Below, piece after piece: positions 39,977-49,142 of a stretch of 64,000 nt of DNA. Every line of letters begins with the position of its first letter. The first letter of the stretch is position 1. Source of the stretch: Williamsia sp. 1135 (GTDB lineage Bacteria > Actinomycetota > Actinomycetes > Mycobacteriales > Mycobacteriaceae); the NCBI RefSeq assembly GCF_002095395.1, contig NZ_MJEI01000083.1, forward strand, positions 1-64,000. Reading direction: 5' to 3'. The notes beneath the pieces are model-generated. The model was not told the DNA's origin, did not search any database, and worked only from the letters and a program-made list of their open reading frames with translations. The position numbers were made by a program, and so were the translations under genes.

Positions 39977-41194
39977 TCAGCAGTCGAGCACACCCTTCGC
40001 GCGGAGCACCCGCACCACCGACTCGTCCACCTGCGTGGCAGGCAACTCGCCGGTGTTCACTGCCGTGGTCAGCGTATCGAGCACCGCGGGCACCTTGTCG
40101 GTGGACAGCCACAGCGCGATGTCGGCGCCGGCGGACAGCGCGAGGGTCGCAGCCTTCTCGATGCCGTACTTGGCGCTGATGGCCGCCATGCCCGACAGAT
40201 CGTCGGTGAAGATCGGACCGTCGAAGGGCTGGCCGCCGTAGCCGGTGCCCTCGCGGAGCAACGACATCGCCGGCTCACTGATGCTGGCCGGGGTGTCCGG
40301 TCCGGTCAGGCCCGGGACGATGAGATGCCCCACCATCACCCCGACGCCGGGCTGGATCAGCGACCGATACGGGACGAGATCGTCGTCCTGCAGCTCGTCC
40401 AGCGGCGGGGTCGCGACGGTGCCGGTGTGTGAGTCGCCGGATCCGTGACCGTGGCCCGGGAAGTGCTTGAACACCGGCATGATGCCTGCATCCTGGAGGC
40501 CGTGGGCGTAGGCGTTCGCGTACTGGGTCACGACCTCGGGATCATTGCTGAACGAACGGTCGCCGATCACGTCGTCGTCGGACTCATCGCTCACGTCCGC
40601 CACCGGTGCGTAATCGACGGTGACCCCGAGTTCCTTCATCTTCAGACCCTGAGACCTTGCCAGCGCCCGAACCTGCGCCGGCGTGTCGGTCTGGGCGAGT
40701 TCACGGGCCGACGGGCTGTCGATTCCCAGCGACGACAGCCGCGACACCCGGCCGCCCTCCTGATCGACGGTGACCATCACCGGGGTCTTTGCCGCGTCCT
40801 GCACCGTCTCGATGCCACCGTCGGACAGGATCGACAGATCGGTCCAGCTCCCGATGAACACGCCGCCGATCTGTTCGGTCTTCACCACGTCCAGCGCGTC
40901 CGACGTTCCGGTGACACCGACGACCAGCAGCTGGGCGAGCTTGCGCCGCAGGCTCATCGACTCGAGTTCATCGTCCCCGCACGACACCGGCGACACCGCA
41001 GTCGACGACGACACCGGAACACTCGAAGTCGTACCGCTGGAGTAGGCCGAGGTCGGCGGGATCTCCGGACCTCCGTCCCCGTTACTGCACGCCGCCAGCA
41101 CGGACGCCACAGTCACGGTCAGCACGGCCAGACACCTGGACCGCCCGTGATGAGAGAACTGCCCGCGACGAGAAGGCTGCACTGGGGAAAACAT
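39977..41194 (-). CDS. lpqI: Beta-N-acetylhexosaminidase-type GH3 lipoprotein (LpqI-like)
   Basis: A 405-residue glycoside hydrolase family 3 lipoprotein. The N-terminus has a signal peptide with lipobox LAAC. MVTVDQEGGRVSRLS and KHFPGHGHGSGDSHTG are NagZ-type motifs; the latter carries the Asp-His pair that acts as acid/base in NagZ enzymes. The nucleophile region is near IFTDDLSGM. It should remove GlcNAc from muropeptides outside the membrane, feeding wall recycling, as shown for LpqI of mycobacteria. Same place as in M. tuberculosis (Rv0237, next to the TetR gene and aftD). It diverges from the UspA gene. Confidence 0.9.
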   Translation of the reverse strand: MFSPVQPSRRGQFSHHGRSRCLAVLTVTVASVLAACSNGDGGPEIPPTSAYSSGTTSSVPVSSSTAVSPVSCGDDELESMSLRRKLAQLLVVGVTGTSDALDVVKTEQIGGVFIGSWTDLSILSDGGIETVQDAAKTPVMVTVDQEGGRVSRLSSLGIDSPSARELAQTDTPAQVRALARSQGLKMKELGVTVDYAPVADVSDESDDDVIGDRSFSNDPEVVTQYANAYAHGLQDAGIMPVFKHFPGHGHGSGDSHTGTVATPPLDELQDDDLVPYRSLIQPGVGVMVGHLIVPGLTGPDTPASISEPAMSLLREGTGYGGQPFDGPIFTDDLSGMAAISAKYGIEKAATLALSAGADIALWLSTDKVPAVLDTLTTAVNTGELPATQVDESVVRVLRAKGVLDC

Positions 41195-41283
41195 GCGTCG
41201 AGTCTTGCACGGCCCACTGATGTGACGGACGTTACATTTGCCGGGTATCCTCGAAACCCTCAGCCCCTGCGGGAGGAAAAGCC

Positions 41284-41859
41284 ATGTCCGGTCTAACAGG
41301 CGACACCAAGCAAGACACGATCATGATCGCCTACGACGGCAGCGAGAACGCCGATCGCGCGATCGACTACGCGGGGCGTTTTCTGGCCTCTCATCGCGCC
41401 TATGTCGTGACGGCGTGGGAATCGGGAGTGCACCAGAGCGCCCGTCTGTCCGCTCTGTCGGGCGGGATGCAGCCGGTACTGCATTCGGTCGTCGACCAGG
41501 ACATCGACGACGCACTGCATGTCGACGCCCGCACCCGCAATTCCCGGGGCGTCGCGCGGGCCCGGGCGGCCGGCCTGGCTGCCGAGGGCCGCCTCGCCGA
41601 GGTCGATTCGACCGTGTGGGGTGCACTGGTCGACGCCGCGGACACCCTCGAGGTCGACATCCTCGTCACCGGAACGCGCGGTTCATCAGGTTTGCGAGCG
41701 CTACTGCACAGCAGTGTTGCCGAGCACGTACTGAAGCACTGCCAGCGACCGGTGCTCGTGGTCCCGGCCGGGTGTGCCCGCCGCGGCGAGGGCGCGGTCG
41801 CCGGCCAGAAGGCGGCTGACCGGAAGAGCAAGGCCCGGGTGGTAACTTCGCAGCCATGA
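41284..41859 (+). CDS. Universal stress protein (UspA family)
   Basis: A 191-residue single-domain universal stress protein. It has IMIAYDGSENADRAIDYA near the start and the ATP-binding pattern GTRGSSGLRALLHSSVAEHVL, which fits GxxG(9x)GS/T-type sites. A C-terminal basic tail of about 30 residues (RKSKARVV) is unusual in length. GGAGG lies a few bases before the ATG. Its stop overlaps the start of the small membrane protein gene by four bases, so the two are co-translated. Its role is presumably in stress or persistence; nothing more specific can be said. Confidence 0.87.
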   Translation: MSGLTGDTKQDTIMIAYDGSENADRAIDYAGRFLASHRAYVVTAWESGVHQSARLSALSGGMQPVLHSVVDQDIDDALHVDARTRNSRGVARARAAGLAAEGRLAEVDSTVWGALVDAADTLEVDILVTGTRGSSGLRALLHSSVAEHVLKHCQRPVLVVPAGCARRGEGAVAGQKAADRKSKARVVTSQP

Positions 41860-42056
41860 TGAACAACCGCCTGATCGCCGGCGCTGTCGCCGGCCTCCTC
41901 GGCGTGGTCGTGGCCATTGGAGCGGTGTTCCTCGGTGGCGTCTTGACCTCTGAGGACAAGCCAGCAACTGATGTGAACAGCTTCAACGCCGACAGCGGAT
42001 TCGTTCAGGGCTCGGTCGACTACGGCACCAGGGACAACGCCGGAGTCACAAACTGA
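41856..42056 (+). CDS. Small membrane protein (DUF2613, Rv0236A-like)
   Basis: A 66-residue protein with one N-terminal membrane helix (about residues 6-30, rich in Val, Gly and Leu) and a polar C-terminus, DNAGVTN at the end. Size, sequence style and place just before aftD match the DUF2613 protein Rv0236A. The start ATG at 41856 overlaps the UspA stop as ATGA. The stop at 42054-42056 overlaps the likely beginning of aftD. Function unknown; constant linkage to aftD suggests a part in arabinan assembly. Confidence 0.8.
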   Translation: MMNNRLIAGAVAGLLGVVVAIGAVFLGGVLTSEDKPATDVNSFNADSGFVQGSVDYGTRDNAGVTN

Positions 42057-42094
42057 CCAAACGGGGACTGCTTATTGCAGCTCTGTGGGCGCTG

Positions 42095-45000
42095 TTGGCG
42101 TCGTTCGCCCAATCGCCCGGCCTGATCGCCGCCGACACCAAACTCGACCTCACCGCCGACCCTCTCGGCTTTCTCGGTCGCGCCGCGCATCTGTGGTCGT
42201 CCATCGCCCCACTCGGCCAGGTGCAGAATCAGGCCTACGGTTATTTCTTCCCGCATGGGGCCTTCTTTGCTGTCGGTGATCTGCTCGCCGTTCCGCCCTG
42301 GGTGACCCAGCGCCTGTGGTGGGCCCTGCTGCTGTGGGTCGGTTTCGTGGGGTTTGTACGCCTGGCCGACGCGGTGGGCGTCGGCTCGCGCTGGTCCCGG
42401 ATCTTCGCCGCGGTGATCTTCGTCGCGAGCCCGCGAGTGCTGACGACCATCGGATCGATTTCTTCCGAGACGCTGCCGGTGATGCTGGCCCCGTGGGTAC
42501 TCGCTCCCGTCGTCATCGCCCTGAACCACCCCGATCCGCGAAAGAATCTGCGGCAGCTGGCTTTCCAATCTGCCTGCGCACTGGCGTTGATGGGCGCGGT
42601 GAACGCGGTCGCAACGCTTGCAGCGGCGTCGGTCGCCGGACTGTGGTGGCTGCTGCACACCCCGATCAAGCGACCGGCCGAACGCTGGTTGCGATTCGGT
42701 GGGTGGTGGGCGCTCGGGGCGACGGCAGCGTGCCTGTGGTGGGTCGTCCCACTGCTCATCCTGTCCCGCGTCAGCCCGCCGTTCCTGGATTTCATCGAAT
42801 CCTCCCGGGTGACAACGGAATGGGTGTCGCTGACCGAGGTGCTGCGCGGCACCAGCGCCTGGACACCGTTCGTGTCACCGGAGCGGGTCGCGGGGGCAAG
42901 CCTGGTCACCCAGCCGGTTGCGGTGCTCTCCACCGGGTTGCTCGCGGCGGCAGGACTGACCGGGCTCGCCATGCGGGCGATGCCAGGACGCGGCCGACTG
43001 ATCACCATCTTGATCATCGGCCTGCTCATGATCTGCCTCGGCTATCCCGGGCAGCTCGGGTCGCCGCTCTCGGAGTCGGTGCGGGTGTTCCTCGACGACG
43101 CGGGCGCACCTTTGCGCAACGTCCACAAGTGGGATCCGCTGATCCGGATCCCGTTGGCACTGGGCATCGCTCACCTACTGGCCCGCGTCCCCACACCGGA
43201 CGTCGCCGGCTGGCGCGGTACCGGCCGCGCGGTCGCCCACCCGGAGCGTTCCCGGCCGGTGGCGGCAGCGATCGTGGTCCTGGTGGCTGCGCTCGCCGCG
43301 GGTTCCATGGTCTGGACCGCGGCCCTCGCAGCCCCTGGCAGCTACAGCTCCATCCCGTCGTATTGGAAGCAGACGGCGCAGTGGCTCGAAGACAATGATG
43401 CGGACCAAGACCGGCGCGCACTGGTGGTGCCGGGATCACCTTTTGCGAACCAGACCTGGGGTCTGACCCGCGACGAACCGCTGCAGGTGCTCGCCGACGA
43501 ACCGTGGGCCGTGCGCGATGCCATCCCGCTGACACCGCCCGGCGCCATCCGGGCCCTGGATTCGGTGCAGCGAGCGGTCGCCGCCGGACGACCGCTCCCC
43601 GGCCTCGCCGCCACGCTTGCCCAGCAAGGCATTTCGTATGTGGTCGTACGTGCCGACCTCGATCCGTCCACCTCGAGGTCCGCGCGACCGATCCTGGCCC
43701 ACAATGCGATCGCGGGTTCGCCGGGTATGACCCCGGTTGCGCAGTTCGGACCCGAGGTCGGCCCGCCGCGCATCGACGACGTCGTCTCCGACGACGGGTT
43801 GCGTCCGACAATGCCTGCGGTGCAGATCTTCCAGGTCGACTCCGACGTCGCGTTCCCCGGTACCCGGCCTGCCACCGTGCCACTGAACCAGATGCCCAGG
43901 GTATCCGGTGGACCCGAAGCCCTTGCCCCACTACAGAATGCAGCGGCGCTGAGCGGTGGTCCACCCCTGGGACCCGTCCTCCTGCAGTCCGATGCGCAGC
44001 GCGCCGGACTTCCCGATGCACCGTTGATCGTCACCGACTCCCCCACCGACCGTGAAGTCGACTTCGGGCGGGTCGACGACCACAGTTCGGCACTTCGCGC
44101 GCCAGGCGATCCACGACTGACCCAGAACGCCGCGACGGACTATCCGGTCGACGGGCAGCCTCTGGTCCAGGGCGAATGGCTGCTCGACGGTGAGCCCGGG
44201 CAGCTGTCTGTCAGTGCATCCGGGTCTGCCTCCGACGCAACGCAACTGGGGCAGAGTGCTCCGGGCAGCTCACCGGCGGCCGCGTTCGACGGGAACCCGA
44301 ACACCGCGTGGGTCAGCCGCGGACTCGATTCCGCGGTGGGACAGTGGTTACAGCTCGACTTCAGCAGACCACGGGAGCGGCTGGCCCTCGACGTCACCGT
44401 CGGCAAGGCACTAGGCGCCGGCGTCAGTACGCTTCTGATCACCACCGAGGCCGGGAGCACCGTGGCCACCGGCGTGACCCCGGGCGAACCCACGTCCGTG
44501 GTGCCACCCAGCGGTCCGACCCGATGGGTGCAGATCAGGGCCATCGGCACCGACAATGGCACGGCCGGAAACCAATTCGCGATCTCGGAGATAGAGCTCC
44601 GCGATGCCGCGCAGGCGCGGACGCTGCCCATCCGCCACCGGGTGGTACTACCGGAATTGGTGGCGGGTCAACAGGTCGCCGGGTGGGCGCTGGCCCCCGA
44701 ACTGCCCGGGCGCGACGCATGTGTACCCGACCGCGACGTCACTCGATGTTCGGGAGCACTGGGACTCGCGCCCGAAGAGCCCGGGATCTTCGGACGGGTG
44801 TTGTCGGTGCCGAGCCCGGTGGCGGTGACGCCCTCGATCACGCTGACCGCCAACCCTTCCGAGGAACTCAACCGGCTATTGGCCGGAGATGATCAGATCG
44901 TCGCGACTGCGCCGTCGGCGAGCATCGACCCCCGTGGCAACGCGGGCGCGGCCGTCGACGGCGACCCCGGCACCACCTGGGTCGCCCGCGACAGCGGCGC

Positions 45001-46264
45001 GGGGGCCGAGCGCCCCACGATCGAACTCACGCTGCCGAGTCCGCGTGAGGTCGACGGACTGCAGATCACCCTCCCCCCTGGCCAATTCCCGGCGCGACCG
45101 GTGAACGTGGGGATCGATCTCGGCAACGGACGTCAGGTACGGGAAATCCCCGCCGATGGCCGAATCACGCTCGATCCCCATCTCACCTCGACGATCTCGA
45201 TCACCGTCCTCGAGAAGGAGGAGGTCCTCGACGTCAACAGTCTCGGGTTCGCCGCCATCGCCCCGTCCGGGATCTCCGAGATCACCGTCCTCGGGGGCGT
45301 GCCGACCCCGCCGGACCCCGACCGCCCGATCGAGGTCTCCTGTTTCGACGGGCCGGGCCTGACCATTGCCGGTAGCGTGCAGCGATTTTCGCTGCAGACC
45401 ACAGCCGCGATCCTGGCCTCGGGAGCACCGATCCGGGCACAGGCCTGCGACCGAGGGTCCGTGGACCTTCCCGCCGGTGAACAGGAACTCGCGGTCAACC
45501 CCGGTCCGGCGTTCACCGCGGCCGGGGTCGAGCTCACGGCTACCGATCTCGAAGACGGAAGCCCCTCACCGGGCGCCACACCGACACCGGTGAGCGTGAA
45601 CAGGTGGAACGCCACCGACCGCAGCGTCACGGTCGCCGGCGAGAGCAGCGAGCGGGTCCTCATCGTGCCGGAGAGCATCAACCCCGGATGGCAGGCACAT
45701 GCGGGAGACGACGAACTGCAGCCCATCGTCGTCAATGGCTGGCAGCAGGGTTGGATCGTGCCCGCAGGTTATGCCGGCACCATCGAACTGACCTTCCCGC
45801 TCGACAAGCCCTACCGGTGGGCCATCGCGGGCGGACTCGCCCTGCTGGCGCTGCTGCTGCTCTGCACGTTCGTCCCGGCCCGCCGAGCACCGGTGTCGTT
45901 GCCGGTGGCCCGCCCCGTCGACAGCCGCACAGTGCTGCCGCTGTTGCTCGGCGCGGTGGTCTACCTGCTCACAGGTCCGATCGCGCTGGCCGTGGCAACA
46001 GTCGTCGCGATCACCAGCACCGCGGCACCTCTCGTCTCACGCTCACTGCGCGGCAAGCAGTGGACTCCCGCGCTCGTGGCATGGTTGATGACCGCGGCCA
46101 CCTTCGGTCTCGCTGCCGGACCGTGGCGGTCATCGCTCGGGTACAACGGCTGGGACTGGTGGGTGCAGCTACCGGCTCTGCTGGCGGTCGTACTCATCGC
46201 GTGGCACGCGATCAGACTGCCGCGATGGCTGATCCGGGCGAACCTGCGCCGTCGTCGACGCTGA
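42095..46264 (+). CDS. aftD: Alpha-(1->3)-arabinofuranosyltransferase AftD
   Basis: A very large (1,389-residue) GT-C glycosyltransferase. It adds branching arabinofuranose from decaprenyl-phosphoryl arabinose to arabinogalactan and lipoarabinomannan, acting outside the membrane. The N-terminal part has about 10 membrane helices, with SFAQSPGLIAADTKLDL near the start holding the likely catalytic Asp. A long extracellular middle follows, with carbohydrate-binding (F5/8-type) segments such as FDGNPNTAWVSRGLDS and VDGDPGTTWVARDSG. Two or three more helices lie at the C-terminus. The TTG at 42095 gives the shortest sure frame. Codons in frame back to a CTG at 42053 add LTKRGLLIAALWAL, which completes a signal anchor, so the true start is probably upstream. 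The 3' end overlaps a convergent gene. Confidence 0.9.
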   Translation: MASFAQSPGLIAADTKLDLTADPLGFLGRAAHLWSSIAPLGQVQNQAYGYFFPHGAFFAVGDLLAVPPWVTQRLWWALLLWVGFVGFVRLADAVGVGSRWSRIFAAVIFVASPRVLTTIGSISSETLPVMLAPWVLAPVVIALNHPDPRKNLRQLAFQSACALALMGAVNAVATLAAASVAGLWWLLHTPIKRPAERWLRFGGWWALGATAACLWWVVPLLILSRVSPPFLDFIESSRVTTEWVSLTEVLRGTSAWTPFVSPERVAGASLVTQPVAVLSTGLLAAAGLTGLAMRAMPGRGRLITILIIGLLMICLGYPGQLGSPLSESVRVFLDDAGAPLRNVHKWDPLIRIPLALGIAHLLARVPTPDVAGWRGTGRAVAHPERSRPVAAAIVVLVAALAAGSMVWTAALAAPGSYSSIPSYWKQTAQWLEDNDADQDRRALVVPGSPFANQTWGLTRDEPLQVLADEPWAVRDAIPLTPPGAIRALDSVQRAVAAGRPLPGLAATLAQQGISYVVVRADLDPSTSRSARPILAHNAIAGSPGMTPVAQFGPEVGPPRIDDVVSDDGLRPTMPAVQIFQVDSDVAFPGTRPATVPLNQMPRVSGGPEALAPLQNAAALSGGPPLGPVLLQSDAQRAGLPDAPLIVTDSPTDREVDFGRVDDHSSALRAPGDPRLTQNAATDYPVDGQPLVQGEWLLDGEPGQLSVSASGSASDATQLGQSAPGSSPAAAFDGNPNTAWVSRGLDSAVGQWLQLDFSRPRERLALDVTVGKALGAGVSTLLITTEAGSTVATGVTPGEPTSVVPPSGPTRWVQIRAIGTDNGTAGNQFAISEIELRDAAQARTLPIRHRVVLPELVAGQQVAGWALAPELPGRDACVPDRDVTRCSGALGLAPEEPGIFGRVLSVPSPVAVTPSITLTANPSEELNRLLAGDDQIVATAPSASIDPRGNAGAAVDGDPGTTWVARDSGAGAERPTIELTLPSPREVDGLQITLPPGQFPARPVNVGIDLGNGRQVREIPADGRITLDPHLTSTISITVLEKEEVLDVNSLGFAAIAPSGISEITVLGGVPTPPDPDRPIEVSCFDGPGLTIAGSVQRFSLQTTAAILASGAPIRAQACDRGSVDLPAGEQELAVNPGPAFTAAGVELTATDLEDGSPSPGATPTPVSVNRWNATDRSVTVAGESSERVLIVPESINPGWQAHAGDDELQPIVVNGWQQGWIVPAGYAGTIELTFPLDKPYRWAIAGGLALLALLLLCTFVPARRAPVSLPVARPVDSRTVLPLLLGAVVYLLTGPIALAVATVVAITSTAAPLVSRSLRGKQWTPALVAWLMTAATFGLAAGPWRSSLGYNGWDWWVQLPALLAVVLIAWHAIRLPRWLIRANLRRRRR

Positions 46265-47398
46265 CGTAGCGCGCTGTTCGGAGCGACGCAGCCACCGCCG
46301 TGCCGGATCCTCGATCCACGAGTAGCTCGCCGCCGAGACCCCGATCGTGAGCAGCAGCGTCAGACACCAGACCACCACCATCGAACCGGAGAACGGGATG
46401 ACCCCGGCCAACGGGAAGACCGCGGCCAGGACCGCGAGATGCCAGATGAAGATGGCATACGACCACCGGCCCAGGGCCTGCATCGGCGCGGAGTCCAATA
46501 GCCGATGAGTCCGGGGTGGTCCCAGAACGAGTGGTCCGAGCAGCGCGAAACCGAGAATCGCACCCAGCACCATCTTGACGGCGAACTGCCAAGGCGCCAA
46601 CGGGGCCAGCCCGGTGGGCCCGGCGAGTTCGGTGCAGGACAACGCGAACGCGACCGCCGCGACGCCTGCCATCCACCAGGGCCGCGACCCCAGCCTCGCG
46701 ACGACACCGCCGGATCTCGACACCACCAACTCGGCCAGGATCAGACCGCTGATGAACCACGGCAGATGACCCGGCAGCCAGTTCTTGGCCTCGACCCCGG
46801 CGGCCAGCGGCAGTGCGTCGGCGACCCAGGCCCAGCCCAGGCTGGTCACCGCCGCAGCGGACAGCATCGGTATCCGCCACCGCGCCCGTCGCCCGCGCAA
46901 CCGCACGAGCAGGCAGGCGAACAGCGGCAGCGCCAGGTAGAAACTGACCTCGACCGACAGGCTCCACATCTGGGTCAGCCCGGCCGTCAACGTCAGCGGT
47001 ACGAAAACTTGGGTGAGGGTCAGGTTCGCCAGCCACACGGTGGCGCCGGCGGGCCGGGCGTCGGGCAGCAACGTCAGGACGACGACCACGACCACGACGT
47101 ACGCGGGCCAGATGCGGACGAACCGGTGGCGCAGGTAACGGACCACTCCAGGGGGCTTGCGCGACAGATTGTGCGCGGCGTCGGCGTGCGGACGCCACAG
47201 CAGAAACCCCGACAGCGCGAAGAAGAGGGCCACGGCCATGTCGAAGCGACCCCAGATCGCCCCGAGGACACTGCCGTCCACCGCGCCCGTCTGGAAGGCC
47301 ACGTGCGTGGTCATGACACCGACAGCCGCCAAGGCACGCATGCCTTCGAGCGCAGGCAGAAAGGCGGCCGGGGCGCCGGCCTGCCGCTGGGGACGCAT
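46169..47398 (-). CDS. Membrane acyltransferase (acyltransferase-3 family)
   Basis: A 409-residue integral membrane O-acyltransferase with about 10 helices, of the type that acetylates or succinylates sugars of the envelope. FLPALEGMRALAAVGVMTTH holds the family's catalytic His near the start, FFALSGFLLWRP follows, and MWSLSVEVSFYLALPLF is a family hallmark. It corresponds by place and kind to Rv0228. I start at ATG 47398; a longer frame to 47515 adds only a polar leader. Its last 96 bases overlap the 3' end of aftD on the other strand, so both C-termini are coded by the same DNA. The C-terminal tail is charged and cytoplasmic. Confidence 0.85.
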   Translation of the reverse strand: MRPQRQAGAPAAFLPALEGMRALAAVGVMTTHVAFQTGAVDGSVLGAIWGRFDMAVALFFALSGFLLWRPHADAAHNLSRKPPGVVRYLRHRFVRIWPAYVVVVVVVLTLLPDARPAGATVWLANLTLTQVFVPLTLTAGLTQMWSLSVEVSFYLALPLFACLLVRLRGRRARWRIPMLSAAAVTSLGWAWVADALPLAAGVEAKNWLPGHLPWFISGLILAELVVSRSGGVVARLGSRPWWMAGVAAVAFALSCTELAGPTGLAPLAPWQFAVKMVLGAILGFALLGPLVLGPPRTHRLLDSAPMQALGRWSYAIFIWHLAVLAAVFPLAGVIPFSGSMVVVWCLTLLLTIGVSAASYSWIEDPARRWLRRSEQRATSASTTAQVRPDQPSRQSDRVPRDEYDRQQSR

Positions 47399-47545
47399 GG
47401 TCAGCCAATGTACCGGCCACGATGGCCGTCGGTCAGAACTCGGTGCCGAGGGCCGAGCTGAGTGCCCAGCTGCGACGACCTCGGCTGTTAGTCTCGCTTT
47501 ATCTGCCCGCTGCACCGACTCAAGATCTGAAGGAGTACCCGACGT

Positions 47546-49048
47546 ATGGCAACAGGGCCTCGGATGTCTGCCAGGGACCTCGCGGGACCGGTCGCCATCT
47601 TCTTCGGCGTTCTACTGATCGTGGTGGCCATCGCGCTTCCCCTCTATTACGTGGGCACGCTCAAGAAGACGCCGATGGATCTCGACATCACCAGTGTCGC
47701 CGACAGCCAAGGTCAGCAGGGGGTGTCCGCCAGTGATGCGCTGCCCGCGAAGATCTTCAACCGCTGCTCACTCGACGAGCCGCGACCGCAGGTGTCGGAC
47801 GCGAAGCTGACCGAACAGCAGCGGGTGCTGGTCGTCGACCCCGCCGACGCCAACAAGGTCACCTTCCAGGCGGGTAACTCAATCCGGATCGACTCGTACA
47901 CCGACGGTGACGAGACCGTGACCCCACCGGCGCAGGGTGGTGCAAATGACTGCATGACAGCGCTTCTCACCGCGACCCGCGACCGGATCACCACCAACCG
48001 CACCACCGCCGAACCGCAGATCAGCGGCGGTGGGCAGTCCGAGGTCCAGGTCGACGCAGGCGAGAACAGCGTCAGCCTCCCCGACCGCCAGGGACTGCAG
48101 TACCGCTTCCCGTTCGGTGTCGACAAGGGCAAGACCTACACGTACTTCGACCTGCCGAGCCGCACCACGAATCCGTTGCAGTTCGTCGACGAGACCGAGA
48201 TCAACGGCGTCAACACCTACCACTTCACCCAGGAGGTCCCGGAGACCGACCTGAGTACCCTCACCGATGCCAACGACCAGCAGCTCGCCGGTACGTCGAT
48301 CGATCAGCCTGCCGGCTGGTACGGCGGGTTCGAGGGGTACCGCAACAATGAACGGTTGCCGGCCTCGCTGATCCAGACCACGACCCGAGACCTCTATGTC
48401 GATCCGGTCAGCGGCACCATCGTCAACGAGCGCGAACACATCAAGCAGGAATTCAAGCTCAACGTCAGCGACGGCTCGCCGCAGGCGATGCTCGACTACC
48501 GGCTGACCGCGCTCGACGTCGTCTTCTCGTACACCCAGAGCACGCAGGAGCAGCTGGCCACGGACGCCAAGGACCTCGGCAGTCCGATAAAGCTGTGGGG
48601 TCGCTGGATCCCGATCGGTGTCGGCATCCTCGGAGTGATCCTGCTCGCCGCCGGCGTCTGGCTGTTGCTCCGTGGCCCGAGCACGCCCGCCCCCGCGTCG
48701 GGTGCGCCGTACAACCCCGCCGATCCCGACGAGCAGCAGCGGACCGATCTGATCAAGCAGTACCGGGGTGGGGATCAGGGCAACCGCCCTCCTCCCGCGC
48801 CGCCGTTCGATCCGGATCAGACGCGTCAGATCCCCGCTATCAGGGACGATCGCGGCGACGGCTTCGCCGGTCACAATCAAGACGGCTTCGCCGAGGTCGG
48901 CGACCAGTATCCCTACCTCGATCAGCAGAACATCGGTCAGCAGGACCAGCCGCCGGTCCGCGATCCGGGCTGGACTGTCCCGCAACAGGATCCGCCGTCA
49001 GATCAGGAGCCGCGCCGCGGCGGTGACGAACCCTGGCGACGTCCCTGA
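47546..49048 (+). CDS. DUF3068 membrane protein (Rv0227c-like)
   Basis: A 500-residue protein with one membrane helix near each end: about residues 13-36 (VAIFFGVLLIVVAIALPLYY) and about 352-374 (IPIGVGILGVILLAAGVWLL). Between them is a large outside domain of beta character with FPFGVDKGKTYTYFDL and QEVPETDL. A cytoplasmic tail rich in Pro, Asp and Gln follows. This is the DUF3068 layout, as in Rv0227c; the family's function is not firmly known, and it is tied to the cell envelope. SD-like GGAG lies upstream of the ATG. It diverges from the acyltransferase gene. Confidence 0.82.
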   Translation: MATGPRMSARDLAGPVAIFFGVLLIVVAIALPLYYVGTLKKTPMDLDITSVADSQGQQGVSASDALPAKIFNRCSLDEPRPQVSDAKLTEQQRVLVVDPADANKVTFQAGNSIRIDSYTDGDETVTPPAQGGANDCMTALLTATRDRITTNRTTAEPQISGGGQSEVQVDAGENSVSLPDRQGLQYRFPFGVDKGKTYTYFDLPSRTTNPLQFVDETEINGVNTYHFTQEVPETDLSTLTDANDQQLAGTSIDQPAGWYGGFEGYRNNERLPASLIQTTTRDLYVDPVSGTIVNEREHIKQEFKLNVSDGSPQAMLDYRLTALDVVFSYTQSTQEQLATDAKDLGSPIKLWGRWIPIGVGILGVILLAAGVWLLLRGPSTPAPASGAPYNPADPDEQQRTDLIKQYRGGDQGNRPPPAPPFDPDQTRQIPAIRDDRGDGFAGHNQDGFAEVGDQYPYLDQQNIGQQDQPPVRDPGWTVPQQDPPSDQEPRRGGDEPWRRP

Positions 49049-49061
49049 ACCTGCTCGAACG

Positions 49062-49130
49062 CAAACCCACCCGTTCCGGTCAAATCCAGAGGTCTCCGAC
49101 CCTTGGGTGTGACCAGAACGGGTGGGTTTG
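49062..49130. terminator. Bidirectional hairpin after the DUF3068 gene
   Basis: A 21-base stem with one mismatch (49062-49082 with 49110-49130), between the convergent DUF3068 and LLM-oxidoreductase genes. Confidence 0.75.
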
Positions 49131-49142
49131 TGCATTGAAGAG

